Of a stretch of 39,598 nt of DNA, positions 14,446-22,344 are shown piece after piece. The notes under the pieces are model-generated. The model ran no database searches. It saw only the letters and a list, made by a program, of their open reading frames with translations, and was not told where the DNA came from. Both the position numbers and the translations under genes were made by a program. Positions within the stretch are counted from its first letter, which is position 1. Each line of letters begins with the position of its first letter. The stretch comes from Ignavibacteria bacterium (GTDB lineage: Bacteria > Bacteroidota > Ignavibacteria > Tepidaquicellales > OLB5). The DNA lies in the NCBI GenBank assembly GCA_030835085.1, contig JAUQWQ010000225.1, forward strand, positions 1-39,598. The letters are read 5' to 3'.

Positions 14446-15281
14446 ATTCGATAACAAATAAATATAATTCTTTTGACTTTGCAGCAAGCGGAACGAAATG
14501 CAATGGAGTGAAGCGAAGCTGCCCTGTTTGTAGGCTTAAAAGGTTTTGAAGTTACTTTGTTCTTTTAACGGTATTAATGCAATGCGCTGAAATGGAAAGT
14601 AGAAAATTTATTTTTAATTGTCATTTCTCAAAATTTTTAACCTAAAAGGAAACAGTTTTTATATCATTGCTGCATGGTTTAATCAATTCAATCTGTTTTG
14701 AAGGTCCTGAAGGCTAAATGAAAACAAGCCCCATAAATGCGCCAGGTTGAATTTACCCTGTACATATGACTAATTGCAGGTTAAACCCTGCACACGCTCA
14801 AAGGAAACCACCTTAAAAATTGATCCTGAAGGCTATCGCTGAGTGAAAAACCCCGAAATACCGGAACCCGTAAGCCTTCAAAAAGCAAGAAATGCAAATG
14901 TTGAAAAATGTTGAAACTCGAAAAAAGGTTAAAAGAAATTGAAGAAGGTAAAAAAATATCGTTAAGTGCTTTATAAATATAAACGTTAAGCATTTCAAGT
15001 CAGCACTCCTTAAAAGGAAAATACTTCATTTGCTTAATTGCAAAAATTAATCAATAAAAATCTATTTTCCGGGGTATGGAAATAATTATCGGAGTCCCTA
15101 AAAGGGGCTGAAATTTTAGCAAAGTATTTCAAATCAATTAACACTGTTAATAATATTATTTTACAGAAAAAGTATAATTATAATCTCAGGTATTTCAATA
15201 GTTCTGTAAATTGCAGGGAAATATCAGAGAATGAAATTAAGCAAATCAAAAAAATAGATTTATAATTTTAATAAAAATAAC
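14446..15281. other. Noncoding stretch with repeated short hairpins
   Basis: No convincing start-to-stop gene is seen in these 836 bp. TCCTGAAGGCTA occurs at 14705-14716 and 14824-14835, each followed by a related TGAAAA...CCCC segment. TGCAGG/CCTGCA (14775-14780 with 14787-14792) is a hairpin, and a look-alike CAGGTT...ACCCTG precedes it. A 22-codon frame (14908, MLKLEKRLKEIEEGKKISL) and an ATG-less frame (15086-15265) are also present. It may hold a structured RNA or a decayed gene. Confidence 0.4.
15086..15265 (+). pseudogene. ATG-less open frame before the 15282 gene
   Basis: 59 sense codons read LSESLKGAEILAKYFKSINT... to KQIKKIDL and stop 16 bp before the next start. The translation looks protein-like (an amphipathic helix pattern), but there is no ATG, GTG or TTG to begin it. 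A short ATG frame at 15076 runs into a stop in a different frame. It is either the remnant of a small regulator gene or begins with a rare start codon. Confidence 0.3.
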
Positions 15282-16025
15282 ATGAACACTTCAAACAATT
15301 CATTAACAGAAAAACCCGGTTTTGTAAAAAAGCATATCGAAGGCTTTCAGTTAATGATTTCCGAAATAGAAAACAAAAAAGGAAATAGCCCCCTGCTGCC
15401 TTACCTGAATAATGAAGGCTTAATAGTTTTAAGATATCACACTCCACACGCAAAAATTGATATTGAGTATAAAGCAAAAGTCCTTCAGTATTTAAAATCG
15501 GATTTTGAAACATTAATAAATACTACCTGGAATGATGAAGCTCAATTGTTAAAATGGCAATCCTCACTACGTCATTACCTGCCTTTACCGGATAAATTAA
15601 CTGAGCTGTTAAATGAAAATCCGGAATATTCTGGAACGCTTTTAGAATTGTTAAATGATATAGCTTATGGCTTGCACACAAATTTGCTTAATTACGAAAA
15701 ACTTTACAAGAAGGCTCATAATGGTACATTTCACACGGGCATATACAATAACAAATTAATCATATACTTTGATACAGAGGAAGATAAACCGGCAAACACA
15801 AATTTAGAATATGCATATTGGCATCATTGTTATAATGATCTTATCGCATTAAAAAATACGGAATGGAAAAACCTCGAGCACCTTCAGGAATGGTTTAATT
15901 CATTGAAACACTACCCCCGTATTGTAATGGGAAAAGATTTTGATAACACACTAAAAGAAAAAAACATGTTTAATATACCTTTGAATTTTGAGGTTAGAAA
16001 TATTGAGAGCGCAAATAATGGCTAA
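15282..16025 (+). CDS. Island protein with two internal repeats, 247 residues
   Basis: Unrecognised. The protein contains two related modules. The first (about residues 46-99) reads GLIVLRYHT ... DFETLINTTWNDEAQLLKW and SSLRHYLPLP. The second (about 158-213) reads KLIIYFDTE ... NDLIALKNTEWKNLEHLQEW and NSLKHYPRIV. Each has a beta strand, a helix ending in a Thr-x-Trp, and a LxxWxxSLxHY helix. This implies an internal duplication. Its stop overlaps the next gene's start by eight bases, so the two are translationally coupled and probably work together. There is no signal peptide. Confidence 0.65.
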   Translation: MNTSNNSLTEKPGFVKKHIEGFQLMISEIENKKGNSPLLPYLNNEGLIVLRYHTPHAKIDIEYKAKVLQYLKSDFETLINTTWNDEAQLLKWQSSLRHYLPLPDKLTELLNENPEYSGTLLELLNDIAYGLHTNLLNYEKLYKKAHNGTFHTGIYNNKLIIYFDTEEDKPANTNLEYAYWHHCYNDLIALKNTEWKNLEHLQEWFNSLKHYPRIVMGKDFDNTLKEKNMFNIPLNFEVRNIESANNG

Positions 16026-17454
16026 TGGTTTATATATAAAAAAATATAGCGGTACAAATTATTTCTATGACCGTGTTTTTATTGATAGCATTAAATTAGA
16101 TTCGATTCCTACAGATGGCATTCCCCTGTTTATGTGGGATACAGAAGACATATGGAGTAATGAAAAAGTTTTGGGTTCTGTTTATTGTGGTGATTTTAGA
16201 CTAAAACTTTCATTCGTTCAAAATGTAGTATCGCAGTCAGGAAAATCACTTCATGATTTTATTTTTAGAAATGATGATTTAGAAGACTATTTTTTTTTAG
16301 TGATACTTATTTCGGGTAACTATGAATTTAGCGGGACCGCCAGGCCTGAAAATATAAGCGCAAATTTTAATTATAATGACAATGATTCTTATTATATGGA
16401 TATTTGGTGTTTTGGTTTAAGCGCGGAATTTGCAAGACGTGTAGGCAGGGCACCCCTATCAACTTTAGATTTTCCAAACGGACAAATAAAAACTTTTGAG
16501 CAGTATATCCCGTTTCATTTCGGGGGATTAACTTCAAATACAGTGCTAATCAATTTACCTTCGCAAAGTTATAAAAATAGATTAGCAAATTATGGCAACC
16601 CTGCAGGTGTTTGGGCTTATGGTGATTTCTTTAATTTCATTAATGACAAATCCTCCATTAGCAGGTGGGAAGCATTCAGAGAGCTTGCAAGGGGTTTAGG
16701 TTTTTCTTATGAAATGTATTTAAACCCCGGCAGCGAAGTAACTAGCGAACCGGAATTTATTTTTAATATATTTTTCCTTAAGGACCTTGAAGGTACAGAG
16801 CCTATCAGAATAGAACAGGTAATAAAACATAATCAGGAATTAACTCACCTGTATGCTAAATGGTTATTTTTAAAATATAGAAGTCTAAGCCGTGATGGTG
16901 TTGATTATTCAAGTGGTATTTTTATTTCAAAAAACGGTAGGTTTGATAGTGACGCTGACCAAAACCATAATCAGTTATACCCAGCATGTTTAATTTATAT
17001 GAATGGTAAATTACTAAGCTATGATGAAGGAACCGGGGGTTTAATAAACTTATACAAAGATGTAGAATTTAAAGAATATGAATTGAAACAATATCCTTAT
17101 TCCTTTGGCAGTGGTGGCGGTCAGGGTAAGCTATACCCCTTAAACGAAGGTTATTCCGGTGGCATGGCATATGCTAAAATATTTAACGCCGCAACCGGAT
17201 CGGGAACAAATATTGATAGATATGACAACAAGCCAATTCAAAGATATGCAATTGAAAACTATAAAAGATTTTTAAGGTCATATGCAAAACAAAAAATATT
17301 AGAATTGCCATTAGACCAAACGGGAATAACGAAACCCTGGCAAAATGTAGTTTTGAATGATGGTGGTGGTGATGAACATTATTACATTAGTTCAATTAGG
17401 GATCTAAATTTATTTAAACGAACGATGAAAGTAACATTAATTAAGTATTACTGA
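16018..17454 (+). CDS. Putative phage tail/baseplate-like protein
   Basis: From ATG 16018 (GAGAG upstream; an earlier start at 15988 overlaps the previous gene more) the protein has 478 residues. The pattern NYEFSGTARPENISANFNYND...YYMDIWCFGLSAEF is like tail proteins of Bacteroidota prophages that read GxxxPxxxxxxF followed by a D.L strand. SRWEAFRELARGLGFSYEMYLNP and a C-terminal YYISSIRDLNLFKRTMKVTLIKYY resemble hub or tail-tip proteins. This is a pattern-based guess and no other structural phage gene is in the island. It could be a remnant, or a tail-like protein used by a satellite or toxin device. It ends two bases before a convergent lipoprotein gene. Confidence 0.5.
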   Translation: MANGLYIKKYSGTNYFYDRVFIDSIKLDSIPTDGIPLFMWDTEDIWSNEKVLGSVYCGDFRLKLSFVQNVVSQSGKSLHDFIFRNDDLEDYFFLVILISGNYEFSGTARPENISANFNYNDNDSYYMDIWCFGLSAEFARRVGRAPLSTLDFPNGQIKTFEQYIPFHFGGLTSNTVLINLPSQSYKNRLANYGNPAGVWAYGDFFNFINDKSSISRWEAFRELARGLGFSYEMYLNPGSEVTSEPEFIFNIFFLKDLEGTEPIRIEQVIKHNQELTHLYAKWLFLKYRSLSRDGVDYSSGIFISKNGRFDSDADQNHNQLYPACLIYMNGKLLSYDEGTGGLINLYKDVEFKEYELKQYPYSFGSGGGQGKLYPLNEGYSGGMAYAKIFNAATGSGTNIDRYDNKPIQRYAIENYKRFLRSYAKQKILELPLDQTGITKPWQNVVLNDGGGDEHYYISSIRDLNLFKRTMKVTLIKYY

Positions 17455-17456
17455 GC

Positions 17457-17927
17457 TTATTTACTTTCAATCTTAAAATTACGAATTGATATATATTTTT
17501 CGGGTGTTGGTAAAACAGTATTTCTTAATCCTAAGTTTAAATTAATAGTTTTGTTTACAAGTGCGCTATCTGAATGACCGTAGAAAATATAAGGCTGCCC
17601 CTGTAAGAAATCATGATGAAGTGTGTATTCTAAAATATTATTACCATTATCAATTATGCTGAAATTTGCATAATCGTAACTATTGCTATCATTATTAGTA
17701 TAAACATTGAATGAAACCTTAAAACTATCGAGGTCAAAAATTGAAATGTTTGTGTAACCTGTATCATGGAAACCAAAATTTGAAGTGCGAAGCGTGAAGC
17801 TATCCAATGAATAAAAAATTGTATTGCCACTATTCCCGTTGTTGTTTGTCACTGTATCGTTACCACAGGAATAAATAAATAAAACGGCAATCGCAGGTAT
17901 TAAAAAATAATTGCAAAGTGTTTTCAT
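17457..17927 (-). CDS. Putative lipoprotein, 156 residues
   Basis: The N-terminus (MKTLCNYFLIPAIAVLFIYSCGND) is a lipoprotein signal with lipobox YSC. The mature protein begins with a flexible Thr/Asn/Gly linker (NDTVTNNNGNSGN) and continues as a beta-rich domain (SLDSFTLRTSNF, FSIIDNGNNILEYTLHHDF). It would be anchored to a membrane facing the periplasm. No family is recognised. A possible -7 element, TATTTTTG on the minus strand (17948-17955), lies just before the start. It is a cargo gene, convergent with the tail-like gene and divergent from the excisionase gene. Confidence 0.6.
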   Translation of the reverse strand: MKTLCNYFLIPAIAVLFIYSCGNDTVTNNNGNSGNTIFYSLDSFTLRTSNFGFHDTGYTNISIFDLDSFKVSFNVYTNNDSNSYDYANFSIIDNGNNILEYTLHHDFLQGQPYIFYGHSDSALVNKTINLNLGLRNTVLPTPEKYISIRNFKIESK

Positions 17928-17990
17928 AAGTAAAAAATTTAATTTCTCAAAAATAGTTCAAATAAAGAATTTATAAAATACCTTCTGTTA

Positions 17991-18248
17991 GTGGATTTAA
18001 AAACAATAAATAGAAAATTAGATATCATATTGAAGGACCTGAACCGGAAACAGCCGCCGTTATCGGTTATTGAGGCTTGTGCATATCTGAAGGTTAAAAA
18101 ATCCACACTGTATAAGCTCACTGCAAGCCGTGTAATTCCATATTACAAGCCAAATGGGCAAACGATTTATTTCGATATTGAAGACCTTGAACGCTATGCA
18201 TATTCACACAAGATCGAAACGGCTGAAAGTATAAAAGAAAAATTTTGA
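17991..18248 (+). CDS. Excisionase-like HTH protein (MerR/HTH_17 type)
   Basis: The 85-residue protein starts at GTG (MDLKTINRKLDII) and contains a winged helix of the excisionase type: PPLSVIEACAYLKVKKSTLYKLTASRVIPYYKPNGQTIYFDIEDLERYAYSHKI. The 'S/T-LYK...IPYYK..G..IYFD..DLE.Y' pattern is the DNA-binding domain of Xis-like proteins that set the direction of tyrosine-recombinase reactions. Its stop codon directly abuts the stop of the convergent integrase gene. In Bacteroidota mobile elements a gene of this type commonly sits beside the integrase. Small transcription factors share the fold. Confidence 0.8.
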   Translation: MDLKTINRKLDIILKDLNRKQPPLSVIEACAYLKVKKSTLYKLTASRVIPYYKPNGQTIYFDIEDLERYAYSHKIETAESIKEKF

Positions 18249-19331
18249 TTAGCCTTCTTTAATCTCCAAAACAGGCAGTGAATTAACTGCATTTTTCCTT
18301 ACATCATTAATGATATTAGCATATATCTGTGTAGTCTGTATATCTGCATGACCTAATAATTTTGATACCGTGTAGAGGTCAGCCCCTTGCGTTATTAACA
18401 TAGTTGCATATGAATGGCGGGCAGTATGGAAGGTAATATTTTTTCTAATTTTCAATGGCGCAATAAATCTTTTTAAATCCCTTGTCATAGTTACATAATT
18501 TAAGCCTTCAAACACTCTACCCGTTGCATTGTAAATATTGCCTGAGCTTGTTAATATCTTTTGGGCTGTTTTGCTCAGATCGAAATATTCGTAATCCCCC
18601 GTTTTTTCATCAAATCTTTGTATCTTATTATTATTAATTTCCTCATAAAGTAAATTGCAAACGCTGCGCCTTCTTAATCCTGTGAAGCATGAAAACAAAA
18701 AAGCCCGTTTTATTAATTCATACCTTCCCCCGGGCAGTGCTGCAATTTTTTCAATTTCATCAATTGTTAAAAATTCCCTTTTTACACTTTGTGGCTTTAT
18801 TGTATCTACATTTTTTACGGGTGTATTTTCTATTAACCCTTCCCTTACAGCTTTATTAAGAAGGGTTTTAAGTTTCAAATAATATGCTCTTGCGGAATTA
18901 ATCGAAAGTTTAGACTGTAATAGCGATAGCCTGAATTTTTCAATCCATTTGCGATCTATATTTTTTAAATTAATATCACTCTTTAAATAATTTTGAAGGT
19001 ATGTATATAAGTTATCATACAGTGTATTGCCTTTTTGATGTTCAATAACAGTGCTCAGGTAGTTTAATAAACTGATATGATTTTCACGCTCTATGCATTG
19101 TGAGATACTTTTAGTTTGCTGCAGTTTCTTATTTTCCTGAATAAGCAAGATACTTACTTCATCAATTGTTTTGTTATTTTCCTTAGTGAATTTCTTATGT
19201 TCAATTAAATAATGATTAATGCACCGGCGCGATCTTGTTTGACCCTTCAGGTAGTAATCAAAATACAATGAAGTTTTAATATACTTACCTTCTTTACTGT
19301 AAATTTTTCTCTTATATAATTTCACGCTCAT
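18249..19331 (-). CDS. Tyrosine recombinase (integrase)
   Basis: The 360-residue protein has the full architecture: an N-terminal arm-binding region (MSVKLYKRKIYSKEGKYIKTSLYFDYYLKGQ), a SAM-like core-binding domain (about 90-180), and the catalytic domain with Arg in CFTGLRRRSVCNLL, HTARHSYATML (H-x-x-R), LLGHADIQTTQIYANI (His and the Tyr nucleophile). It catalyses integration and excision of the island. Its start is about 150 bp from the right 15-bp repeat and about 30 bp from the internal 17-bp repeat, as expected for an integrase next to its attachment site. It resembles integrases of Bacteroidota mobile elements. Confidence 0.93.
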   Translation of the reverse strand: MSVKLYKRKIYSKEGKYIKTSLYFDYYLKGQTRSRRCINHYLIEHKKFTKENNKTIDEVSILLIQENKKLQQTKSISQCIERENHISLLNYLSTVIEHQKGNTLYDNLYTYLQNYLKSDINLKNIDRKWIEKFRLSLLQSKLSINSARAYYLKLKTLLNKAVREGLIENTPVKNVDTIKPQSVKREFLTIDEIEKIAALPGGRYELIKRAFLFSCFTGLRRRSVCNLLYEEINNNKIQRFDEKTGDYEYFDLSKTAQKILTSSGNIYNATGRVFEGLNYVTMTRDLKRFIAPLKIRKNITFHTARHSYATMLITQGADLYTVSKLLGHADIQTTQIYANIINDVRKNAVNSLPVLEIKEG

Positions 19332-19360
19332 AATTTTATCGTTTAATTTTCATATGTACG

Positions 19361-19377
19361 CAAATGAGTACACAAAA
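19361..19377 (+). repeat. Right internal 17-bp direct repeat
   Basis: CAAATGAGTACACAAAA, identical to 10030-10046, just upstream of the integrase start. Confidence 0.6.
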
Positions 19378-19484
19378 TTTTACTAAAAGCCGAAACAAGA
19401 GGAAACAGGATATTAGTTAATAATGCTCACAGTACACGTATTCAGCACATTTTTAAAGATTAACAACGATAATTAAAACAAGTG

Positions 19485-19499
19485 ATTAATTCAATTGAG
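19485..19499 (+). repeat. Right attachment-site candidate, in the phosphorylase 3' end
   Basis: ATTAATTCAATTGAG, identical to 9946-9960. Bases 19486-19488 are the complement of the phosphorylase stop codon. Confidence 0.65.
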
Positions 19500-20241
19500 A
19501 AATGAATACAGGGAGCACTTTTTTAAGGCTTTGGGTTGCTTTTTCAGCCGTTATTAAAACATTAGAGTGTGAGGTTTGCCCTGAAGAATTTTCTTTAAGC
19601 AAATTGGTTATTACTGATACTGCCGCAACATTTATTTTTTTTGAAACCGCATCAATTACTTCGGGTACTGTTGACATTCCTGCAGCATCAAGCTTAATCC
19701 TTTTCTGAAAACGTATTTCAGAATTTGTTTCATAGGTCGGGCCGGTATAACAGCCGTATGTTCCTTCCTGAAGTTTTACATTGGTAATTTTACAGGAATT
19801 CCTGAATTTATCCTGCAGCTCTTTGCAGTAAAAAACTGGATTGTTTTTTACTGCGCTGAATTTCAGTTTATCAATAAAATTGATGTGTGAGGTTATGAGC
19901 ATTAAGTCACCTTCTGAAAAATTCTCATTCAAACCGCCTGCGGCATTTGTGATGAGGATATTTTCAGCTCCAAGTTCAACCGCATAATTTATGTTTGAAG
20001 TGATTTCTTCCAGGCTGTATCCTTCGTAAAAATGCCTTCTTCCTTTGAAGACCAGGATACATTTACCATTCACAATGCACTTATAGATAACTTTGTGGTG
20101 AACTCCGCCTTTCTCTTCAAATAGTACGGATTTATCACTTACAATACTATCATCAATATCTACCCCGCTGCCGAGTATCAAAGCCAGCCCTATTTTGCTA
20201 TTATTTATCAATTTAAATGAATAATTCTTTTTATGTTTCAA
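19486..20241 (-). CDS. Purine nucleoside phosphorylase
   Basis: It has the family I nucleoside phosphorylase motifs: LALILGSGVD (phosphate loop), VFKGRRHFYEGYS, ILITNAAGGLNENF, TYGCYTGPTYETNSEIRF and LDAAGMSTVPEVI. The enzyme splits purine nucleosides with phosphate for purine salvage. The frame stays open to an ATG at 20343, but the extra 34 residues are hydrophobic and not family-like. I prefer TTG 20241 (MKHKKNYSFKL), because a TAnnTTTG promoter element lies at 20259-20266 and the normal N-terminus is short before LGSG. An island appears to have entered at the 3' end of this gene, whose last codons form the right repeat. Confidence 0.87.
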   Translation of the reverse strand: MKHKKNYSFKLINNSKIGLALILGSGVDIDDSIVSDKSVLFEEKGGVHHKVIYKCIVNGKCILVFKGRRHFYEGYSLEEITSNINYAVELGAENILITNAAGGLNENFSEGDLMLITSHINFIDKLKFSAVKNNPVFYCKELQDKFRNSCKITNVKLQEGTYGCYTGPTYETNSEIRFQKRIKLDAAGMSTVPEVIDAVSKKINVAAVSVITNLLKENSSGQTSHSNVLITAEKATQSLKKVLPVFISQLN

Positions 20242-20258
20242 AATAATTTTATTTTTTG

Positions 20259-20266
20259 CAAATTTA
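20259..20266 (-). promoter_or_regulatory. -7 element before the phosphorylase gene
   Basis: TAAATTTG on the minus strand (CAAATTTA on plus) fits TAnnTTTG. A TTG lies 22 bp upstream of it. The element supports the TTG start at 20241 and rejects the longer frame. Confidence 0.4.
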
Positions 20267-20405
20267 CACGTGAAAATACGGTATATTACAATGAAAATAC
20301 CCGGATTTTTACAAATTGTAACAAAAGCCGCAAATTGAAACAATAAGTTATAATTTGCTGTTTAAATTACCAGAAGATGTTATTATAAACCAGATATTAT
20401 AATTA

Positions 20406-20888
20406 GTGACCGAATCCAGTATATCAAAAGCCCAGGAATACCTGGAAAGAGCTTACAAACTGCAGATGGATGGCAATTATGAAGAGGCTATAAGAAATTA
20501 CAAGCTTTCAATTGAGTTCTTTCCAACTGCAGAAGCCCACACTTTTCTTGGATGGGCATACAGTTTTTTAGGGGATCTTGACCGAGCAATTGAAGAATGC
20601 AAGGTTGCAATAGATATTGACCCCGATTACGGTAATCCTTATAACGATATAGGTTCATACCTCATACAGCAGACGCATTATGATGAAGCTATTACATGGC
20701 TGGAAATGGCGCTTAAAGCCAGGAGATATGACTCGTATCATTACGCACACCTTAATTTAGGCAGAGCATATGAGCTTAAAGGCTTATGGTTTGAAGCCCT
20801 TAATGAATACAAAACAGCTATGACGCTCTCGCCAAAATATGACCTCGCAAAAAAGCTGTATTATACATTACAGGGTAAATTAAATTAA
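20406..20888 (+). CDS. Tetratricopeptide repeat protein
   Basis: The 160-residue protein, starting at GTG, is almost entirely TPR: SKAQEYLERAYKLQMDGNYEEAIRNYKLSIEFFP (1), AEAHTFLGWAYSFLGDLDRAIEECKVAIDIDP (2), GNPYNDIGSYLIQQTHYDEAITWLEMALKAR (3), YAHLNLGRAYELKGLWFEALNEYKTAMTLSP (4). TPRs form a superhelical scaffold for protein contacts, and the partner is unknown. It is 22 bp upstream of an M48 lipoprotein protease gene, and TPR proteins and M48 proteases often work together in envelope quality control, which is the likely setting here. No signal peptide is visible. Confidence 0.9.
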   Translation: MTESSISKAQEYLERAYKLQMDGNYEEAIRNYKLSIEFFPTAEAHTFLGWAYSFLGDLDRAIEECKVAIDIDPDYGNPYNDIGSYLIQQTHYDEAITWLEMALKARRYDSYHYAHLNLGRAYELKGLWFEALNEYKTAMTLSPKYDLAKKLYYTLQGKLN

Positions 20889-20910
20889 AAGGTAACTAAA
20901 TAAATAACCT

Positions 20911-21765
20911 ATGAATTTTCTGAAAAATGAAATAAAGCATAAAGGATTTTACCCTTTTGTTTTCCTTTTTGCGTTACTGGTTGCATCTGCGGTATTCCAA
21001 AGCTGTGAGCAGTCCAATATTTTTTCAGATAAAGACGATGTAGAGCTTGGCGAACAATTCGATAAAGAAATTAAGGCCAATCCGAAAGAATTCCCTATGC
21101 TGCAGGGTCACCAGGATATTAAAGATTATGTGACTACAATGGGAAAAGAGATCCTGAACTCACCGAAAATACAGAAAAGAAGTATTTATCCGTATAATTT
21201 CCAGGTAATAGATGATACAATTATAAATGCATTCTGCACACCCGGTGGTTACGTTTATGTATATACAGGTCTGATGAAATTCCTGGATAATGAATCAGGG
21301 TTAGCGGGTGTTGTTGGGCATGAAATTGCACATGCTGAGCGCAGGCACGTTACACAGCGTTTGACTGCTTACTACGGTGTAAGCATGCTGCTTAGTTTTA
21401 TACTTGGAGGCAATCCCAGCCTTCTTGCTGAAATAGCCGCGAATTTATTTGTGGGCCTCGCTTTCTTAAAGAACTCGCGTGATGATGAAACAGAAGCGGA
21501 TTATTATTCTATACAGTATTTAAAATCAACAAAATGGTACCCGGGCGGCATTACTTTCTTCTTTGATAAAATCAAGGAAGAACAGCGCAAGAAGGGCTCC
21601 ACACCCGGTGATCTAGACAGGCTGCTCTCAACCCATCCCCTTCCTAACGACAGGATCACGTTTGTAAATAAAGAACTTGGCAAAATGAATCCGAAGCCGG
21701 ACCCGACCAAGGGGCTTTATACCGATGAATACCAGGCAATGAAACAAAAACTGCCCTCGCGTTAA
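20911..21765 (+). CDS. M48-family metalloprotease, lipoprotein
   Basis: The 284-residue protein has a lipoprotein signal (FALLVASAVFQSCEQ, Cys 32), and the M48 zinc motif GVVGHEIAHAERRH (HEIAH at 137-141), with a third ligand in ETEADYYS (Glu 195). NAFCTPGGYVYVYTGLM and LLSTHPLPNDRI are also typical of the BepA/LoiP-like group. Such proteases act in the periplasm on misfolded outer-membrane proteins. It is the second gene after the TPR gene on the same strand. A hydrophobic stretch near SMLLSFILGG is part of the family fold. Confidence 0.92.
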   Translation: MNFLKNEIKHKGFYPFVFLFALLVASAVFQSCEQSNIFSDKDDVELGEQFDKEIKANPKEFPMLQGHQDIKDYVTTMGKEILNSPKIQKRSIYPYNFQVIDDTIINAFCTPGGYVYVYTGLMKFLDNESGLAGVVGHEIAHAERRHVTQRLTAYYGVSMLLSFILGGNPSLLAEIAANLFVGLAFLKNSRDDETEADYYSIQYLKSTKWYPGGITFFFDKIKEEQRKKGSTPGDLDRLLSTHPLPNDRITFVNKELGKMNPKPDPTKGLYTDEYQAMKQKLPSR

Positions 21766-21797
21766 TTGTTTTTTCGTAATCTAACAACAAAAATTTA

Positions 21798-22331
21798 ATG
21801 TTCACAAAAACAGGAGTTGTACTAGCTTTCATATTATTTTTATTTTCTGCAAATCTCTTTTCACAAAGCAGCGATAAAGTAGTGGATGACATTACATTTA
21901 AATTCACTTTCAAAATGCCTGCAGGCTGGGAAATGAAGGATATGAAAGAGACCACTGATAAGGATGCAATTTCATATTCGTTTGAGAGTCCCGATAAAAA
22001 AATGACAATAATGCTGCTTGCATTTAAGCTTAACAGCGTAAAGAACATAGATGACTTTATTTACAACCTGGAAAAGGACATTTCCCTCAACATTCCAACC
22101 AAAAGCGGTGATTACAGTGAGCAGGATTTCGGTAAATACGATATGAAGAATGCTCATTATAAAGATAATAAATTTGATGAATCAATTTATTATTTCAGAA
22201 CGAAACTGCCTGATGCACCTAATAATTATGTATATATGCTGAGGTTCATTACTGAAACAAAGGATTTCAATTCCGAAAGAGAAACAGCGATAAAGAATAT
22301 TTCAGCAACATTTACACCAACAGCAGAATAA
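21798..22331 (+). CDS. Secreted protein of unknown function, 177 residues
   Basis: A signal peptide (MFTKTGVVLAFILFLFSANLFSQ) precedes a single domain, FKFTFKMPAGWEMKDMKETTDKDAISYSFESPDKKMTIMLLAFK, that resembles the PsbP/DUF-type fold often annotated simply as hypothetical periplasmic protein: an edge-strand PAGW motif followed by a long curved sheet. It follows the M48 protease gene by 32 bp and may share its transcript. Function is unknown. Confidence 0.7.
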   Translation: MFTKTGVVLAFILFLFSANLFSQSSDKVVDDITFKFTFKMPAGWEMKDMKETTDKDAISYSFESPDKKMTIMLLAFKLNSVKNIDDFIYNLEKDISLNIPTKSGDYSEQDFGKYDMKNAHYKDNKFDESIYYFRTKLPDAPNNYVYMLRFITETKDFNSERETAIKNISATFTPTAE

Positions 22332-22344
22332 AAAAAATATTAAT

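Larger units (their letters stand above)
9946..19499. mobile_element. Integrated genomic island between a phosphorylase gene end and dinB
   Basis: A 15-bp direct repeat, ATTAATTCAATTGAG, lies at 9946-9960 and 19485-19499. The right copy contains the stop codon of the minus-strand purine nucleoside phosphorylase gene, as expected when an element integrates in a gene's 3' end. The likeness continues past the repeat (GAATAATACA versus AAATGAATACA). A 17-bp direct repeat, CAAATGAGTACACAAAA, lies 69 bp inside the left end (10030-10046) and 107 bp inside the right end (19361-19377). A tyrosine recombinase and an excisionase-like HTH gene are at the right end. Cargo genes are more AT-rich than the flanks and mostly unrecognised, with an HNH nuclease and a possible phage tail protein. 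No conjugation, replication or packaging gene was seen. Confidence 0.75.

Noticed and set aside
15076-15111. Programmed frameshift from the ATG at 15076 into the longer frame
   Set aside because: The two frames would need a +1 shift and no standard slippery heptamer for a -1 shift is present.
9864-19499. tRNA gene as the integration target
   Set aside because: No tRNA-like cloverleaf or anticodon stem was seen at either repeat; the right repeat lies in a phosphorylase gene end.
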